DNA of 64,000 nucleotides from Ruminiclostridium sp. (GCA_017935365.1 JAGBHT010000027.1:62001-126000), one strand, 5' to 3'; positions 44,972-53,625 are shown, counted from the stretch's first letter. The notes: generated by a model not told the origin, from the letters alone. Numbers and translations are program-made.

Positions 44972-47335
44972 ATGGTTAAAATCAGAAAAAAGATACTCGC
45001 AGTTCTGCTCACAGCCGCAATGCTCGTGTCAATGAGCTCCGTTGTAGCATGGTCGGACGAACAGCCCGTGACCGATGACGGAACATCTCAGACAGAGCAG
45101 GCAACGACAGACGACAACGCATCTGATGATAAGTCTGATGCAACAACCGGCAATAAGGATAACAAGGACGACAAGAACAAGCTCAGAACAGACGCTGAGG
45201 GTCTTGCAGAGATGAAGGTAATAGCTGAAAACGACAGCTACAAGCTTTACCTCAACGAAGACACAACGAACTTTGCACTCCAGTCAAAGAGCGACAGCTA
45301 TGTATGGTGGGCAACTCCTCTGAACGCGGACAAGGACGAAAGCGCCAAGACCGCTCAGAGAAAGAACATGCAGTCACCTTTCTATATTGTCTACGGTGAT
45401 GTTTCAACACATACCAGCCAGAGAATGAACATTTACGATGGTTCAATAAAGTCCGGCGATTTTGAGATCCAGGAAATTGAGAACGGCGTAAAGATCATCT
45501 ACAGAATAAGCAAGATCGAAGCGGAGATCCCGATGACGATCACGCTTGAGAAGGACAATGTAAATGTTTCGATAATTTCCGAAGAGATCAAGGAACAGGA
45601 AGCTACAGATTCAAAGGGTCTTGTACTTCTGGACATCGGTCTTTTACAGTTCTTCAATGCTGCTACTTCCGAAGATGAAGGTTATATGGTAGTACCGGAC
45701 GGTTCTGGCGCTGTCATCAACTACAACAACCAGCGTATAAACGCTCAGGCATACAACAACGATGTATACGGACTTGATACATCGGTCGGTCTGCTGACAA
45801 GACCCGCAAAGACAGAGCAGGTTTACCTTCCTGTCATCGGCGCTGTTACAAACGGTGAAAAGACAAAGCACGGCTATATGGCTATTGCTGAGTCAGGCGA
45901 TACTTGCGCTTCCGTAAATGCAACAGTAAGCGGTCAGAACTCAACATCATACAACAACGTATGGTTCGAGTTCAAGGTAAGAGCAGAAGATACTTACTAT
46001 ATGGGTACCCGTAAGCTTACAGTTTACGAGCAGGGCAAGGTAAATCAGCCCAACCTCACAGTAGGTTTCTATCCTTTAGCAGGTGACGACCTTTCTTATG
46101 TAGATATAGCTGAGGCTTACAGAAACTACATGATCGAAGAAAAGGGCTTCACAGACAAGACAGATAACATCACAAACAGCTACTATCTTGACCTGTACGG
46201 CGGTACGGTAAAGGCTCAGTCAATTGCAGGTTTCCCTGTAAATCTTGAAACACCCGCTACTACATACGAGCAGGCACAGGAGATAATCAAGCAGCTGAAT
46301 GAACTCGGTGTTGACGATATCGTTGCTAACTACAACGACTTCAACGGTGCCGGCATCAAGGGACTTATCACAGCCGATGTAAACTATGCAGGTACACTCG
46401 GCGGCAAGAACGCCTACACAACTCTTGCAGAGTATGTAAACGGCATCAACGGTAAGCTCTTTGCAAGTGCAGGTATCACTTACATGAAGGACAGCGGTAA
46501 CGGCTACAGCTACACGCTCAACGCTTGTAAGGCTACCACAAAGGCTTATGCAACAACAAATAACTGGGATATTGCATTCGGTATCCCGAATCAGGTAAGA
46601 CTTGTAACAAAGACAACCCTGTCGCCTTATTACTGGCCTGACCTTTACAAGAAGCTGATAAGCTCATTCTCAAATGAGGGTATCAAGACTATCAGCCTCA
46701 GCGATGCTACAACGTTACTTTACAGTGACTTCAGCCGTGAGAACTACTCCAGAAACGACACAATGAATATGCTCGTTGATGGTTACAAGCAGTTCAAGGA
46801 CGCAGGCTTCACACTTCTCGCAAGCGGAGCAAATGCTTATGCGCTTCCTTATGTTGACTACCTCACTGATGTACCGGTAACATCAAGCAACTTTGATCTG
46901 TTCGACTATGATATTCCGTTCTATGAGATCGTTATTCACGGTTATCTGCCTTACACAACAAAGGCAGTAAACGCAAGCGCCAACGCAGACGATACTATCA
47001 TGTTGGCACTTCTCACAGCAACACCTGTTCACTATGATATGATGTATGCTGACCCCAACGATTTCACAGACAGCGACTACGAGACGCTCTTCTATTCAAA
47101 CTACAAGGGCTGGCTCGAACCCTCGGCTAAGGTATACAAGCTCTATCAGGATGAGCTTAAGGACTTTGCTAATCTCCACATCACAAACTACACAAGAATT
47201 TCCGGAGATGAGCTTGAAACCGAGTTTGAAGGCGGTAAGACAATCAAGGTAAATACAAGAGAAATGACTCTCACCGTCAACGGCAAGGACATCGATCTTG
47301 CACAATATGGACTGAAGGGAGAAACAGATGAATAA
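44972..47335 (+). CDS. DUF5696 exported protein, glycosidase-like fold
   Basis: A 787-residue exported protein. Signal peptide (about 1-28), an Asp/Thr/Lys-rich low-complexity linker (about 30-68), a beta-sandwich region containing VVPDGSGAVINYNNQR and a second half that looks like a TIM barrel (AQEIIKQLNELGVDDIVANY, then VRLVTKTTLSPYYWPDLY). I assign it to DUF5696, a family often found beside sugar ABC permeases; the domain order resembles glycoside hydrolases of the GH36/GH101 type, but no catalytic residues can be named. Its stop overlaps the next gene by 8 bases. Confidence 0.75.
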   Translation: MVKIRKKILAVLLTAAMLVSMSSVVAWSDEQPVTDDGTSQTEQATTDDNASDDKSDATTGNKDNKDDKNKLRTDAEGLAEMKVIAENDSYKLYLNEDTTNFALQSKSDSYVWWATPLNADKDESAKTAQRKNMQSPFYIVYGDVSTHTSQRMNIYDGSIKSGDFEIQEIENGVKIIYRISKIEAEIPMTITLEKDNVNVSIISEEIKEQEATDSKGLVLLDIGLLQFFNAATSEDEGYMVVPDGSGAVINYNNQRINAQAYNNDVYGLDTSVGLLTRPAKTEQVYLPVIGAVTNGEKTKHGYMAIAESGDTCASVNATVSGQNSTSYNNVWFEFKVRAEDTYYMGTRKLTVYEQGKVNQPNLTVGFYPLAGDDLSYVDIAEAYRNYMIEEKGFTDKTDNITNSYYLDLYGGTVKAQSIAGFPVNLETPATTYEQAQEIIKQLNELGVDDIVANYNDFNGAGIKGLITADVNYAGTLGGKNAYTTLAEYVNGINGKLFASAGITYMKDSGNGYSYTLNACKATTKAYATTNNWDIAFGIPNQVRLVTKTTLSPYYWPDLYKKLISSFSNEGIKTISLSDATTLLYSDFSRENYSRNDTMNMLVDGYKQFKDAGFTLLASGANAYALPYVDYLTDVPVTSSNFDLFDYDIPFYEIVIHGYLPYTTKAVNASANADDTIMLALLTATPVHYDMMYADPNDFTDSDYETLFYSNYKGWLEPSAKVYKLYQDELKDFANLHITNYTRISGDELETEFEGGKTIKVNTREMTLTVNGKDIDLAQYGLKGETDE

Positions 47336-48572
47336 TTCGAATTTCAACCCGAATGAAGAAATTGAAGCAATGAAGACGACCGATGCCGCCGAGACTCCCG
47401 TTAATGACGCACCCGCAGCCGAGCAGGCTGCTTCTGCCGAAACGGTAGCTGATACAACAGTATCAGAGCCCGAAACAGCGCAGGAAACGGTCGATGCTTC
47501 CGCTGATGAGCCTGTCGCTACAGCAGAACCTGTTGTTCAGAAGTCGGCTCACATGACAGCTGCCGCAGCAGCGCTCAATGTAGAGGGCGAAGAGGTGGAT
47601 ATCCGCCGCAGACAGCCCAGAGTACAGAAAGAGATCAAGAAATCGCGTATTTCTTATGAAAAGAAAAAGGGACTTTACGGTTACGGCTTCATAGCAATAT
47701 GGATCGTCGGCGTTATCTATATGTTCCTTATCCCGATATTCCAGTCGGCATGGTATTCACTGTGCTACACCGAGCTCGTAACAACACCCGAGCAGGCAGC
47801 ACAGAGAGGAATGTCCTCGGCAGGTATCTATACCGAGTGGAACAACTTCGGAAACTATGAAGAGGCACTCTTCAAGAATCAGGATTACCTCCCCAAGCTT
47901 ACCGAGTCACTCAGTTCTATGGTACCTCAGGTAATCGTAGTAATGATTTTCTCACTGTTTATCGCACTTCTTCTTAACCAGAAGTTTAGAGGCAGAACAT
48001 TTGCAAGAGCGGTATTCTTCCTGCCGGTTCTCGTTGCAACAGGTCCTGTACTTGCGGTAATACGAGGTGATATTTCAAACAATGGTATTTCGAGCGGTGA
48101 GCAGTTCAGCGCACTGTTCCAGACCGACCTTGTTGACCAGTTGCTTGAGTTCTTAGGTATCTACAACCTGAACGAACAGCTGACAACAACAATTCAGACG
48201 ATCACAAGTGACATCTTCAACCTGTTATGGAGTGCCGGTATTCAGATACTGATATTCCTTGCCGCATTACAGCAGATACCTACTTCCGCAAAGGAAGCGG
48301 CATCTATGGAGGGTGCAACAGGATGGGAATTCTTCTGGAAGATCACCTTCCCGATGATAAGCCCGATGATATTGGCGAACCTGATATACACGGTCATCGA
48401 TACATTCATCGATTCCGAGAACGCCGTAATGAAGATCGTGCTTGCTCAGTCGAGAAACTTAAAATACGGTCTTTCGTCAGCGATGGCTTGGATCTACTTC
48501 CTTATAGTTGCAGTTGCACTTGCAATTATAGTGGCTATCGTATCTAAGTTCGTATTCTACGAAAATGAATAA
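47328..48572 (+). CDS. Sugar ABC transporter permease, MalF-type, with acidic N-terminal extension (second pair)
   Basis: A 414-residue protein. Residues 1-about 120 are a cytosolic extension rich in Ala, Glu, Pro and Thr, ending in a basic stretch (IRRRQPRVQKEIKKSRIS), and probably disordered. Six membrane helices follow, with the EAA loop EAASMEGATGWEFFWKITFP. The extension is absent from the first-pair MalF-type protein. The ATG lies inside the end of the DUF5696 gene. Confidence 0.9.
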   Translation: MNNSNFNPNEEIEAMKTTDAAETPVNDAPAAEQAASAETVADTTVSEPETAQETVDASADEPVATAEPVVQKSAHMTAAAAALNVEGEEVDIRRRQPRVQKEIKKSRISYEKKKGLYGYGFIAIWIVGVIYMFLIPIFQSAWYSLCYTELVTTPEQAAQRGMSSAGIYTEWNNFGNYEEALFKNQDYLPKLTESLSSMVPQVIVVMIFSLFIALLLNQKFRGRTFARAVFFLPVLVATGPVLAVIRGDISNNGISSGEQFSALFQTDLVDQLLEFLGIYNLNEQLTTTIQTITSDIFNLLWSAGIQILIFLAALQQIPTSAKEAASMEGATGWEFFWKITFPMISPMILANLIYTVIDTFIDSENAVMKIVLAQSRNLKYGLSSAMAWIYFLIVAVALAIIVAIVSKFVFYENE

Positions 48573-48584
48573 GGAGGTGTAGTT

Positions 48585-49856
48585 GTGAGCGAAAAAGATT
48601 TAGAACAGTTAAATGCTGATGTTCAGCAGACTAATGATGATGCAGCCGCAGCTGCACCCGCTGATAATGCTTCTCCTGAGGCTATCGGCGAGGCTATAAA
48701 GGAGATAAACGGCGAGGCAGAAGCTGAAGCCGCTCCAGAAAAGGCTTCCGATGAGCCCGAGGTCGGCGTTATCAAGCCTATAACTTCTTCAAAGCCCGAA
48801 TCAAAGAGAGCTCAGAAGAAGGCTGAAAAGAAAAAGGCTAAGGAACTCAAGAATATCTACCATGTAAGCAACTGGCAGATAATCAAGAATTATCGTAACT
48901 ACAATCAGCAGGAAAGAAAGCACTACAAGTACATCTTCAGAAGAAGAATTACCGACAAGGTATGGCCTGTGTTCCGTTTCCTTATCCTGTTCGGACTCGG
49001 TTTCGTAATTCTGTATCCTATGCTCTATATGCTGTCAACTGCACTCAGACCTCAGTCGGAAATGAGTGACCCTTCAGTAATGTGGATTCCTAAGGAAGTT
49101 ATCTTCTCCAACTTCGTTGATGTATGGGTAGCAATGGACTTCCCGAAGGTGCTCCTACAAACGATACTTGTAAACGTTGTGTGCTCGATGATCCAGGTCG
49201 TTACCTGCGGTATCACCGGTTACGGCTTTGCACGTTTCAAGTTCAAGGGTAAGGGACTTATGTTCGGTATCGTAATCTTACAGATCATCGTCCCCGTACA
49301 GGTAATACTTATCCCTCTGTATATGCAGTTCAGATTCTTTGATGTGTTTGGTCTTATAAGACTTATTACAGGCGATGCAGTTAACCTTGTAAGTACTCCT
49401 ATCGCACTGTACTTACAGGCATTCTTCTGCAACGGTATCAGAGCAGGCGTGTTCATACTTCTGTTCAGACAGTTCTTCAGAGGACTGCCTAAGGATCTCG
49501 AAGATGCCGCATACCTCGACGGCTGTGGACCTTTCATGACATTTATCCGTGTTATGGTACCGAATGCTAGGACTTCGTTCTTAACAGTATTCATCTTCTC
49601 GATCGTATGGTACTGGAACGACTCTTATGTAACGGGTATGTTCTTCACAAATCCCTACACGATAGCAATGGAAATTGACCGTCTGGGTACGACCATGATG
49701 ATTTATTTCACAGGTGAACAGAATGGTATAGCGAGTGACTATCTGGTATGGATAGAAGCAGGATGCTTAATGTCATTACTTCCGATACTTATCATGTACA
49801 TCTTCTTACAGAAGCAGTTCGTTGAAGGTATCGAACGTTCAGGTCTTGCCAACTAA
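48585..49856 (+). CDS. Sugar ABC transporter permease, MalG-type, with acidic N-terminal extension (second pair)
   Basis: A 423-residue protein, about 140 residues longer than a usual MalG. The N-terminus (1-about 125) is Ala/Glu/Asp-rich, then Lys-rich (KRAQKKAEKKKAKELK), before six membrane helices. The EAA loop reads EDAAYLDGCGPFMTFIRVMVP, with Asp in place of the first Ala. Start GTG at 48585 behind AAGGAGGTG. It is the last gene of the operon, followed directly by GC-rich repeats and two similar terminators. Confidence 0.9.
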   Translation: MSEKDLEQLNADVQQTNDDAAAAAPADNASPEAIGEAIKEINGEAEAEAAPEKASDEPEVGVIKPITSSKPESKRAQKKAEKKKAKELKNIYHVSNWQIIKNYRNYNQQERKHYKYIFRRRITDKVWPVFRFLILFGLGFVILYPMLYMLSTALRPQSEMSDPSVMWIPKEVIFSNFVDVWVAMDFPKVLLQTILVNVVCSMIQVVTCGITGYGFARFKFKGKGLMFGIVILQIIVPVQVILIPLYMQFRFFDVFGLIRLITGDAVNLVSTPIALYLQAFFCNGIRAGVFILLFRQFFRGLPKDLEDAAYLDGCGPFMTFIRVMVPNARTSFLTVFIFSIVWYWNDSYVTGMFFTNPYTIAMEIDRLGTTMMIYFTGEQNGIASDYLVWIEAGCLMSLLPILIMYIFLQKQFVEGIERSGLAN

Positions 49857-49875
49857 CGGCGAAGCGCCGTTGCAA

Positions 49876-49999
49876 ATTCGCCTTTTGGAACATTGGCGAT
49901 ATATGCAAGTTCCGCTGACGGCGGGCGGCGTGCCGCCGCTCCCGATTCGCCTTTTGGAACATTGGCGATATATGCAAGTTTCGCTGACGGCGGTTTGAA
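49876..49999. repeat. Two direct repeats with 69-bp period after the permease operon
   Basis: ATTCGCCTTTTGGAACATTG and the following bases occur at 49876 and again at 49945, a 69-base period, sharing about 50 near-identical bases. Between them lies a GC-rich hairpin (49925-49951) of the same family as those at 18.0-18.3, 50.1 and 63.4 kb. The 49857-50258 interval holds no gene. Confidence 0.85.
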
Positions 50000-50020
50000 C
50001 GATAGCGAAAACATAAATTT

Positions 50021-50051
50021 AAGAGGAGTATCGGAAGATGCTCCTCTTTTT
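50021..50051 (+). terminator. Intrinsic terminator of the permease operon
   Basis: AAGAGGAG (50021-50028) pairs with CTCCTCTT (50041-50048), followed by TTTG. The hairpin is nearly the same as the one at 50148-50176. Confidence 0.85.
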
Positions 50052-50119
50052 GTTTGGCTTACTACTATCAGTTGAATCCGCCGTTAATCAAACTGTAGCG
50101 GTATTGTATCAGTCAAAAA

Positions 50120-50147
50120 GGCGGAATTGGGAGCGGCAGCTTGCCGC
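50120..50147. repeat. GC-rich hairpin of the dispersed repeat family
   Basis: GGCGGAATTGGGAGCGGC followed by AGCTTGCCGC; the GCGGCA/TGCCGC arms can pair. The same pattern occurs at 18033-18335, 49925-49951 (opposite strand) and 63372-63399 (opposite strand). Confidence 0.7.
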
Positions 50148-50176
50148 GAGGAGTATCGAAAGGTACTCCTCTTTTT
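50148..50176 (+). terminator. Second, near-duplicate intrinsic terminator
   Basis: GAGGAGTA (50148-50155) pairs with TACTCCTC (50164-50171), followed by TTTTT. Sequence and loop closely match the terminator about 125 bases upstream, so one is probably a copy of the other. Confidence 0.85.
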
Positions 50177-50207
50177 ATGTCGATAAAAGCAAAGCAGTAA
50201 GTTCTTA

Positions 50208-50236
50208 TTGCACATAGGCATGAGAAGTGCTATAAT
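50208..50236 (+). promoter_or_regulatory. Promoter of the Nudix operon
   Basis: TTGCAC (50208-50213), a 17-base spacer and TATAAT (50231-50236). It fixes the Nudix start downstream of 50236. Confidence 0.8.
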
Positions 50237-50258
50237 AGTAACACCCGGAGGTAGTAAT

Positions 50259-50780
50259 ATGGAGCTGTTTGACTTATACGACGATGAACGCAGGCTTACA
50301 GGAGAAACTATAGAACGCGGAGATCCGCTACCCGAAAGCCGTTACCATCTTGTTATACATATATGCATTTTTAACAGCGAAGGCAAAATGCTTATACAAC
50401 AGCGTCAACCGTTTAAAAAGAGCTTCCCCGGTAAATGGGACGTATCGGTCGGAGGAAGTGCGGTCACCGGTGAAAACAGCAGGCAGGCGGCAAGCCGTGA
50501 GCTGTACGAGGAGCTCGGCATAAGCCACGATTTTTCGCACGACCGCCCTATGCTGACGGTACATTTTGAGCGCGGGTTTGACGATGTTTATGTAATACAC
50601 AAGGATATAGCTGTGTCCGAGCTAAAATTACAGGCTGAGGAAGTGCAGGCGGCGAAGTGGGCGGACAGAGATGAAATATATTCGCTTATCGACAGCGGCG
50701 CATTTATACCGTACTACAAAAGCTATATTGATATGCTGTTCAACTACAGAACAAAAAGGGGTAACTTTTCAAAGGAGTAA
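50259..50780 (+). CDS. Nudix hydrolase
   Basis: A 173-residue cytosolic protein with a complete Nudix box, GSAVTGENSRQAASRELYEE followed by LGI (pattern Gx5Ex7REUxEExGU), after the conserved KWDVSVGG. The N-terminal layout (FDLYDDERRLTGETIERG) resembles IPP-isomerase-like Nudix proteins such as YfcD, whose substrates are mostly unknown. The ATG at 50259 has CCCGGAGG 7 bases upstream and lies just after the -10 box; an in-frame ATG at 50208 falls in the -35 box and is rejected. Confidence 0.92.
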   Translation: MELFDLYDDERRLTGETIERGDPLPESRYHLVIHICIFNSEGKMLIQQRQPFKKSFPGKWDVSVGGSAVTGENSRQAASRELYEELGISHDFSHDRPMLTVHFERGFDDVYVIHKDIAVSELKLQAEEVQAAKWADRDEIYSLIDSGAFIPYYKSYIDMLFNYRTKRGNFSKE

Positions 50781-50783
50781 AAC

Positions 50784-51278
50784 ATGAATGACGTATGCCG
50801 AATGATAAAAAAACAAACGATAACGAACTTTATCAATATGGAAACGGCGATAAAGACATATGACAGAAATGCGTCTGTCTGCGGCACACCTGCGTGGCGG
50901 TATGTGTATCATGCCATTCACTCGGCTGACAAGTGGTTTTTCAATCCGTCAAAATTCACAGAACCCGGTTTTCACGAAAACGGAATGGACAATCCCGATA
51001 ATCCTTGCAATGTTGTTCTGAGCGATAAAGAGTTGCTGGACTATCTGCATAAAGTGCGGCTCAAAACGGAAAAATATCTTGATGAGCTGAGTGATGAAGA
51101 GCTTGACGAAAAGCCCGATGGGTGTGAATATACAAGGATTGAACTTATCTTAGGACAGTTCAGGCACATTTCCTCGCATATAGGAATGATAAACGGTCAG
51201 ACTATAGAGAGAACGGGAAAATTTCCGATATTCGCAGGGCTTGACGGGAAACAGACAGACAAATTATTTGACGAATAA
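50784..51278 (+). CDS. DinB-like four-helix protein
   Basis: A 164-residue, mainly helical protein. AWRYVYHAIHSADKWF and QFRHISSHIGMING carry His residues placed as in the DinB/YfiT four-helix-bundle superfamily, where three His bind a metal and may support thiol-dependent transferase activity. Function is not assigned. It follows the Nudix stop by 3 bases and precedes the amidohydrolase by 17, so the three form an operon. It could alternatively be a family of its own close to DinB. Confidence 0.7.
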   Translation: MNDVCRMIKKQTITNFINMETAIKTYDRNASVCGTPAWRYVYHAIHSADKWFFNPSKFTEPGFHENGMDNPDNPCNVVLSDKELLDYLHKVRLKTEKYLDELSDEELDEKPDGCEYTRIELILGQFRHISSHIGMINGQTIERTGKFPIFAGLDGKQTDKLFDE

Positions 51279-51295
51279 GAACGAAGGAACAGAAG

Positions 51296-52093
51296 ATGTA
51301 CATTGATTTTCACATACACGCCTATGCTGATGAAATAGCCGACAGAGCGGTGCAGAAGCTGAAGGATACGGCAAACTGCAACGTTTATACAAACGGAAGA
51401 ATAGACGATACAAGGCAGAAGCTGAAAGAGTGGGGTATAGATTACGGCGTTTTACTGCCGGTCGCAACAAAGCCCACACAGCAGACGACTATCAACAACT
51501 GGGCAATAGCTCAGAACCACGGCAATATTATATCATTCGGCACGGTACACCCCGACAGCGAGGAGCTTGACAGCGAGCTTGAACGTATAGCCGCGGCAGG
51601 ACTGCACGGAGTAAAACTACACCCTGCATATCAGGGACATTTTATGTTTGAGCCGTGTATGCAGAGGATTTATAAGAAGTGCGGCGAACTCGGCTTGCCG
51701 GTTATTCTCCATATGGGTTATGATCCGATATCTACAATGATATCCCACTCAATGCCGTGCGACCTTGCCGGAATGGCAGAAAAATATCCCAATTGTACAT
51801 TCATCGGCGCACATATGGGCGGAATGATGAACTGGGAGCGTGTATTGTATTACATCAGGGACGTAAAGAACATTTATTTTGACACGGCGTACTGTGCAAG
51901 TTTTATGCCCGATGAAATGTTTATGGAAATGTTCAAAGCATACGGCGAAGACAGAATGTTGTTCGGCAGTGACCTGCCGTGGAGCAACCCTCACAGTGAG
52001 ATAAATATGATAGACAGAATGCCGATAAGTGACAGCGCCAAAGATAAGATATTCTATAAGAACGCTGTTGAGCTGTTAAAGCTCGATATATAA
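51296..52093 (+). CDS. Amidohydrolase (amidohydrolase_2-type TIM barrel)
   Basis: A 265-residue protein with metal-site residues spread as in the amidohydrolase superfamily: the N-terminal HIH (residues 6-8, DFHIHAYAD), GVKLHP in the middle, VILHMG, FIGAHMGG and the C-terminal Asp of LFGSDLPWS. Members hydrolyse or decarboxylate small ring compounds; the substrate is not evident. Third gene of the Nudix operon, ending in a strong terminator. Confidence 0.85.
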   Translation: MYIDFHIHAYADEIADRAVQKLKDTANCNVYTNGRIDDTRQKLKEWGIDYGVLLPVATKPTQQTTINNWAIAQNHGNIISFGTVHPDSEELDSELERIAAAGLHGVKLHPAYQGHFMFEPCMQRIYKKCGELGLPVILHMGYDPISTMISHSMPCDLAGMAEKYPNCTFIGAHMGGMMNWERVLYYIRDVKNIYFDTAYCASFMPDEMFMEMFKAYGEDRMLFGSDLPWSNPHSEINMIDRMPISDSAKDKIFYKNAVELLKLDI

Positions 52094-52097
52094 AATA

Positions 52098-52134
52098 ACG
52101 GACGTGACCGCCAAAGTCACGTCCGTGTTGCTTT
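52098..52134. terminator. Terminator between the amidohydrolase and the convergent SCIFF maturase gene
   Basis: ACGGACGTGAC (52098-52108) pairs with GTCACGTCCGT (52116-52126), followed by GTTGCTTT. Probably serves both converging transcripts. Confidence 0.85.
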
Positions 52135-52142
52135 ATATTTGA

Positions 52143-53516
52143 TTATTCAGCGTCTTTACCTGCCGCCGCGAGTGCTATAGCGCATTCGATACGCTTCTTC
52201 TGAAGTTCGCAGGACAGCTTGTGGGGCTTCTTTACGTCGCCCTCATAGATAAAGCTGTTGGCGTTGCAACCGCCTGAGCAGTAGAATCTTGCCCAGCAGT
52301 TACCGCAGTTTTCCTTGCTGTAGATATGTATACCTGCAAAGTAATCCTTTATCTTCTGATCAACCTTGCCTGTGAAAATATCGCCCATCTTCCACTCTTC
52401 AATTCCTACAAACTGGTGGCAGGGGTAAATATCGCCGTCGGGAGTAACGGCAACATATTCGTTACCACAGCCGCAGCCACGCAGACGTTTTACGGCACAA
52501 GGTCCCTGGTTTAAATCAATCATGAAGTGGAAGAAGTTGAACTTACGCTTGTTTGCAAGCTTCTGTTCTTCCATCAGCTTTTCAAGTCTGTCATATTCCG
52601 CAAATATCGTGGGGAGGTCACTCTCTGTAATAGCGTAAGGCATTTCGGGATCTGTTACAACCGGCTCGACAGAAAGCTGTTCAAAGCCAAGGTCGCTTAT
52701 ATGCAGAACATCGTTTGCAAAGTCAAGGTTATACTTTGTGAACGTACCTCTTACATAATAGTCCTTTGTGCCTCTGCCCGCTACCAGCTTCTGATATTTC
52801 GGAACGATTATATCATAACTGCCCTTGCCGTTCGGTGTGGGACGGATATTGTCGTTGACTTCTTTTCTTCCGTCAAGCGATAATACGCAGTTTGACATTT
52901 CCTTATTGATATAGTCGATCTTTTCATCGTCAAGGAGCATACCGTTTGTTGTAATGGTGAAGCGGAAGTTCTTGCCGTGCTGTTTTTCTATGCTTCTTGC
53001 GTACTTTACGGTTTCGACTACGGTATTCCAAGCCATCAGAGGCTCGCCGCCGAAGAAGTCGACCTCAAGGTTCTCTCTGTTGGCGCTGTGTTCAATAAGG
53101 AAGTCCATAGCCTTCTTACCTGTTTCGGGTTTCATCAGCATTCTGTCGCCGCCGAAGTCGCCTGTCTGGGCAAAGCAGTATTTGCATCTTAAGTTACAGT
53201 CGTGCGAAACGTGCAGGCACATAGCCTTGATAGGAGCCTTCATAGCCATTGCGGCGTACTGCTCGTAATCGTCCTCAGTGAACAGCATCTTTGCGTCGTA
53301 AAGCTCTTTAAGCTCTGCGTAGCACTCCTTTACGTCCTCTTTGTCGAAGTCACTCATATTAGCAATTATCTCATCGGGACATACATCGGCAAATGGGGGA
53401 GCGACATAGTCAAGGAGCTTATATGTCAGCTCATCGACAACGTGAACGCCGCCGCTGCATACGTCAAGTACAATGTACTGACCGTTCTGTACATACTTAT
53501 GTATCATTTCTTTCAT
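52143..53516 (-). CDS. scfB: Thioether cross-link-forming SCIFF peptide maturase (radical SAM)
   Basis: A 457-residue radical-SAM/SPASM enzyme. An N-terminal RRE-like peptide-binding region (about 1-90) is followed by the radical-SAM motif Cys107, Cys111, Cys114 (CNLRCKYC) and a C-terminal Cys-rich SPASM domain (CAVKRLRGCGCGNEY, YPCHQ, ENCGNCWARFYCSGGCN) that binds auxiliary iron-sulfur clusters. Known homologues install thioether bridges in the SCIFF ranthipeptide, encoded here 110 bases upstream at 53626-53772. A hairpin between the two genes probably keeps enzyme levels below peptide levels. Confidence 0.95.
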   Translation of the reverse strand: MKEMIHKYVQNGQYIVLDVCSGGVHVVDELTYKLLDYVAPPFADVCPDEIIANMSDFDKEDVKECYAELKELYDAKMLFTEDDYEQYAAMAMKAPIKAMCLHVSHDCNLRCKYCFAQTGDFGGDRMLMKPETGKKAMDFLIEHSANRENLEVDFFGGEPLMAWNTVVETVKYARSIEKQHGKNFRFTITTNGMLLDDEKIDYINKEMSNCVLSLDGRKEVNDNIRPTPNGKGSYDIIVPKYQKLVAGRGTKDYYVRGTFTKYNLDFANDVLHISDLGFEQLSVEPVVTDPEMPYAITESDLPTIFAEYDRLEKLMEEQKLANKRKFNFFHFMIDLNQGPCAVKRLRGCGCGNEYVAVTPDGDIYPCHQFVGIEEWKMGDIFTGKVDQKIKDYFAGIHIYSKENCGNCWARFYCSGGCNANSFIYEGDVKKPHKLSCELQKKRIECAIALAAAGKDAE

Positions 53517-53573
53517 TGGTTGTATCCTTTTCTTATATAAGGCGGTTGCCCGCCGAAATATTCAAACAAGCCA

Positions 53574-53601
53574 AAAGCTCCCGTTTTTGTTCGGGAGCTT
53601 T
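53574..53601 (-). terminator. Attenuating hairpin between scfA and scfB
   Basis: AAAGCTCCCG (53574-53583) pairs with CGGGAGCTTT (53592-53601). On the minus strand it follows the peptide gene and is followed by TTTTGGCTTGTTT, a weak T-run consistent with partial read-through into the maturase gene. Confidence 0.75.
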
Positions 53602-53625
53602 CAAAGCTTTTCTCTTACCCGTGGC

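Noticed and set aside
50208..50258. Upstream ATG for the Nudix protein
   Set aside because: The codon lies inside the -35 box of a clear promoter, so it would not be in the transcript.
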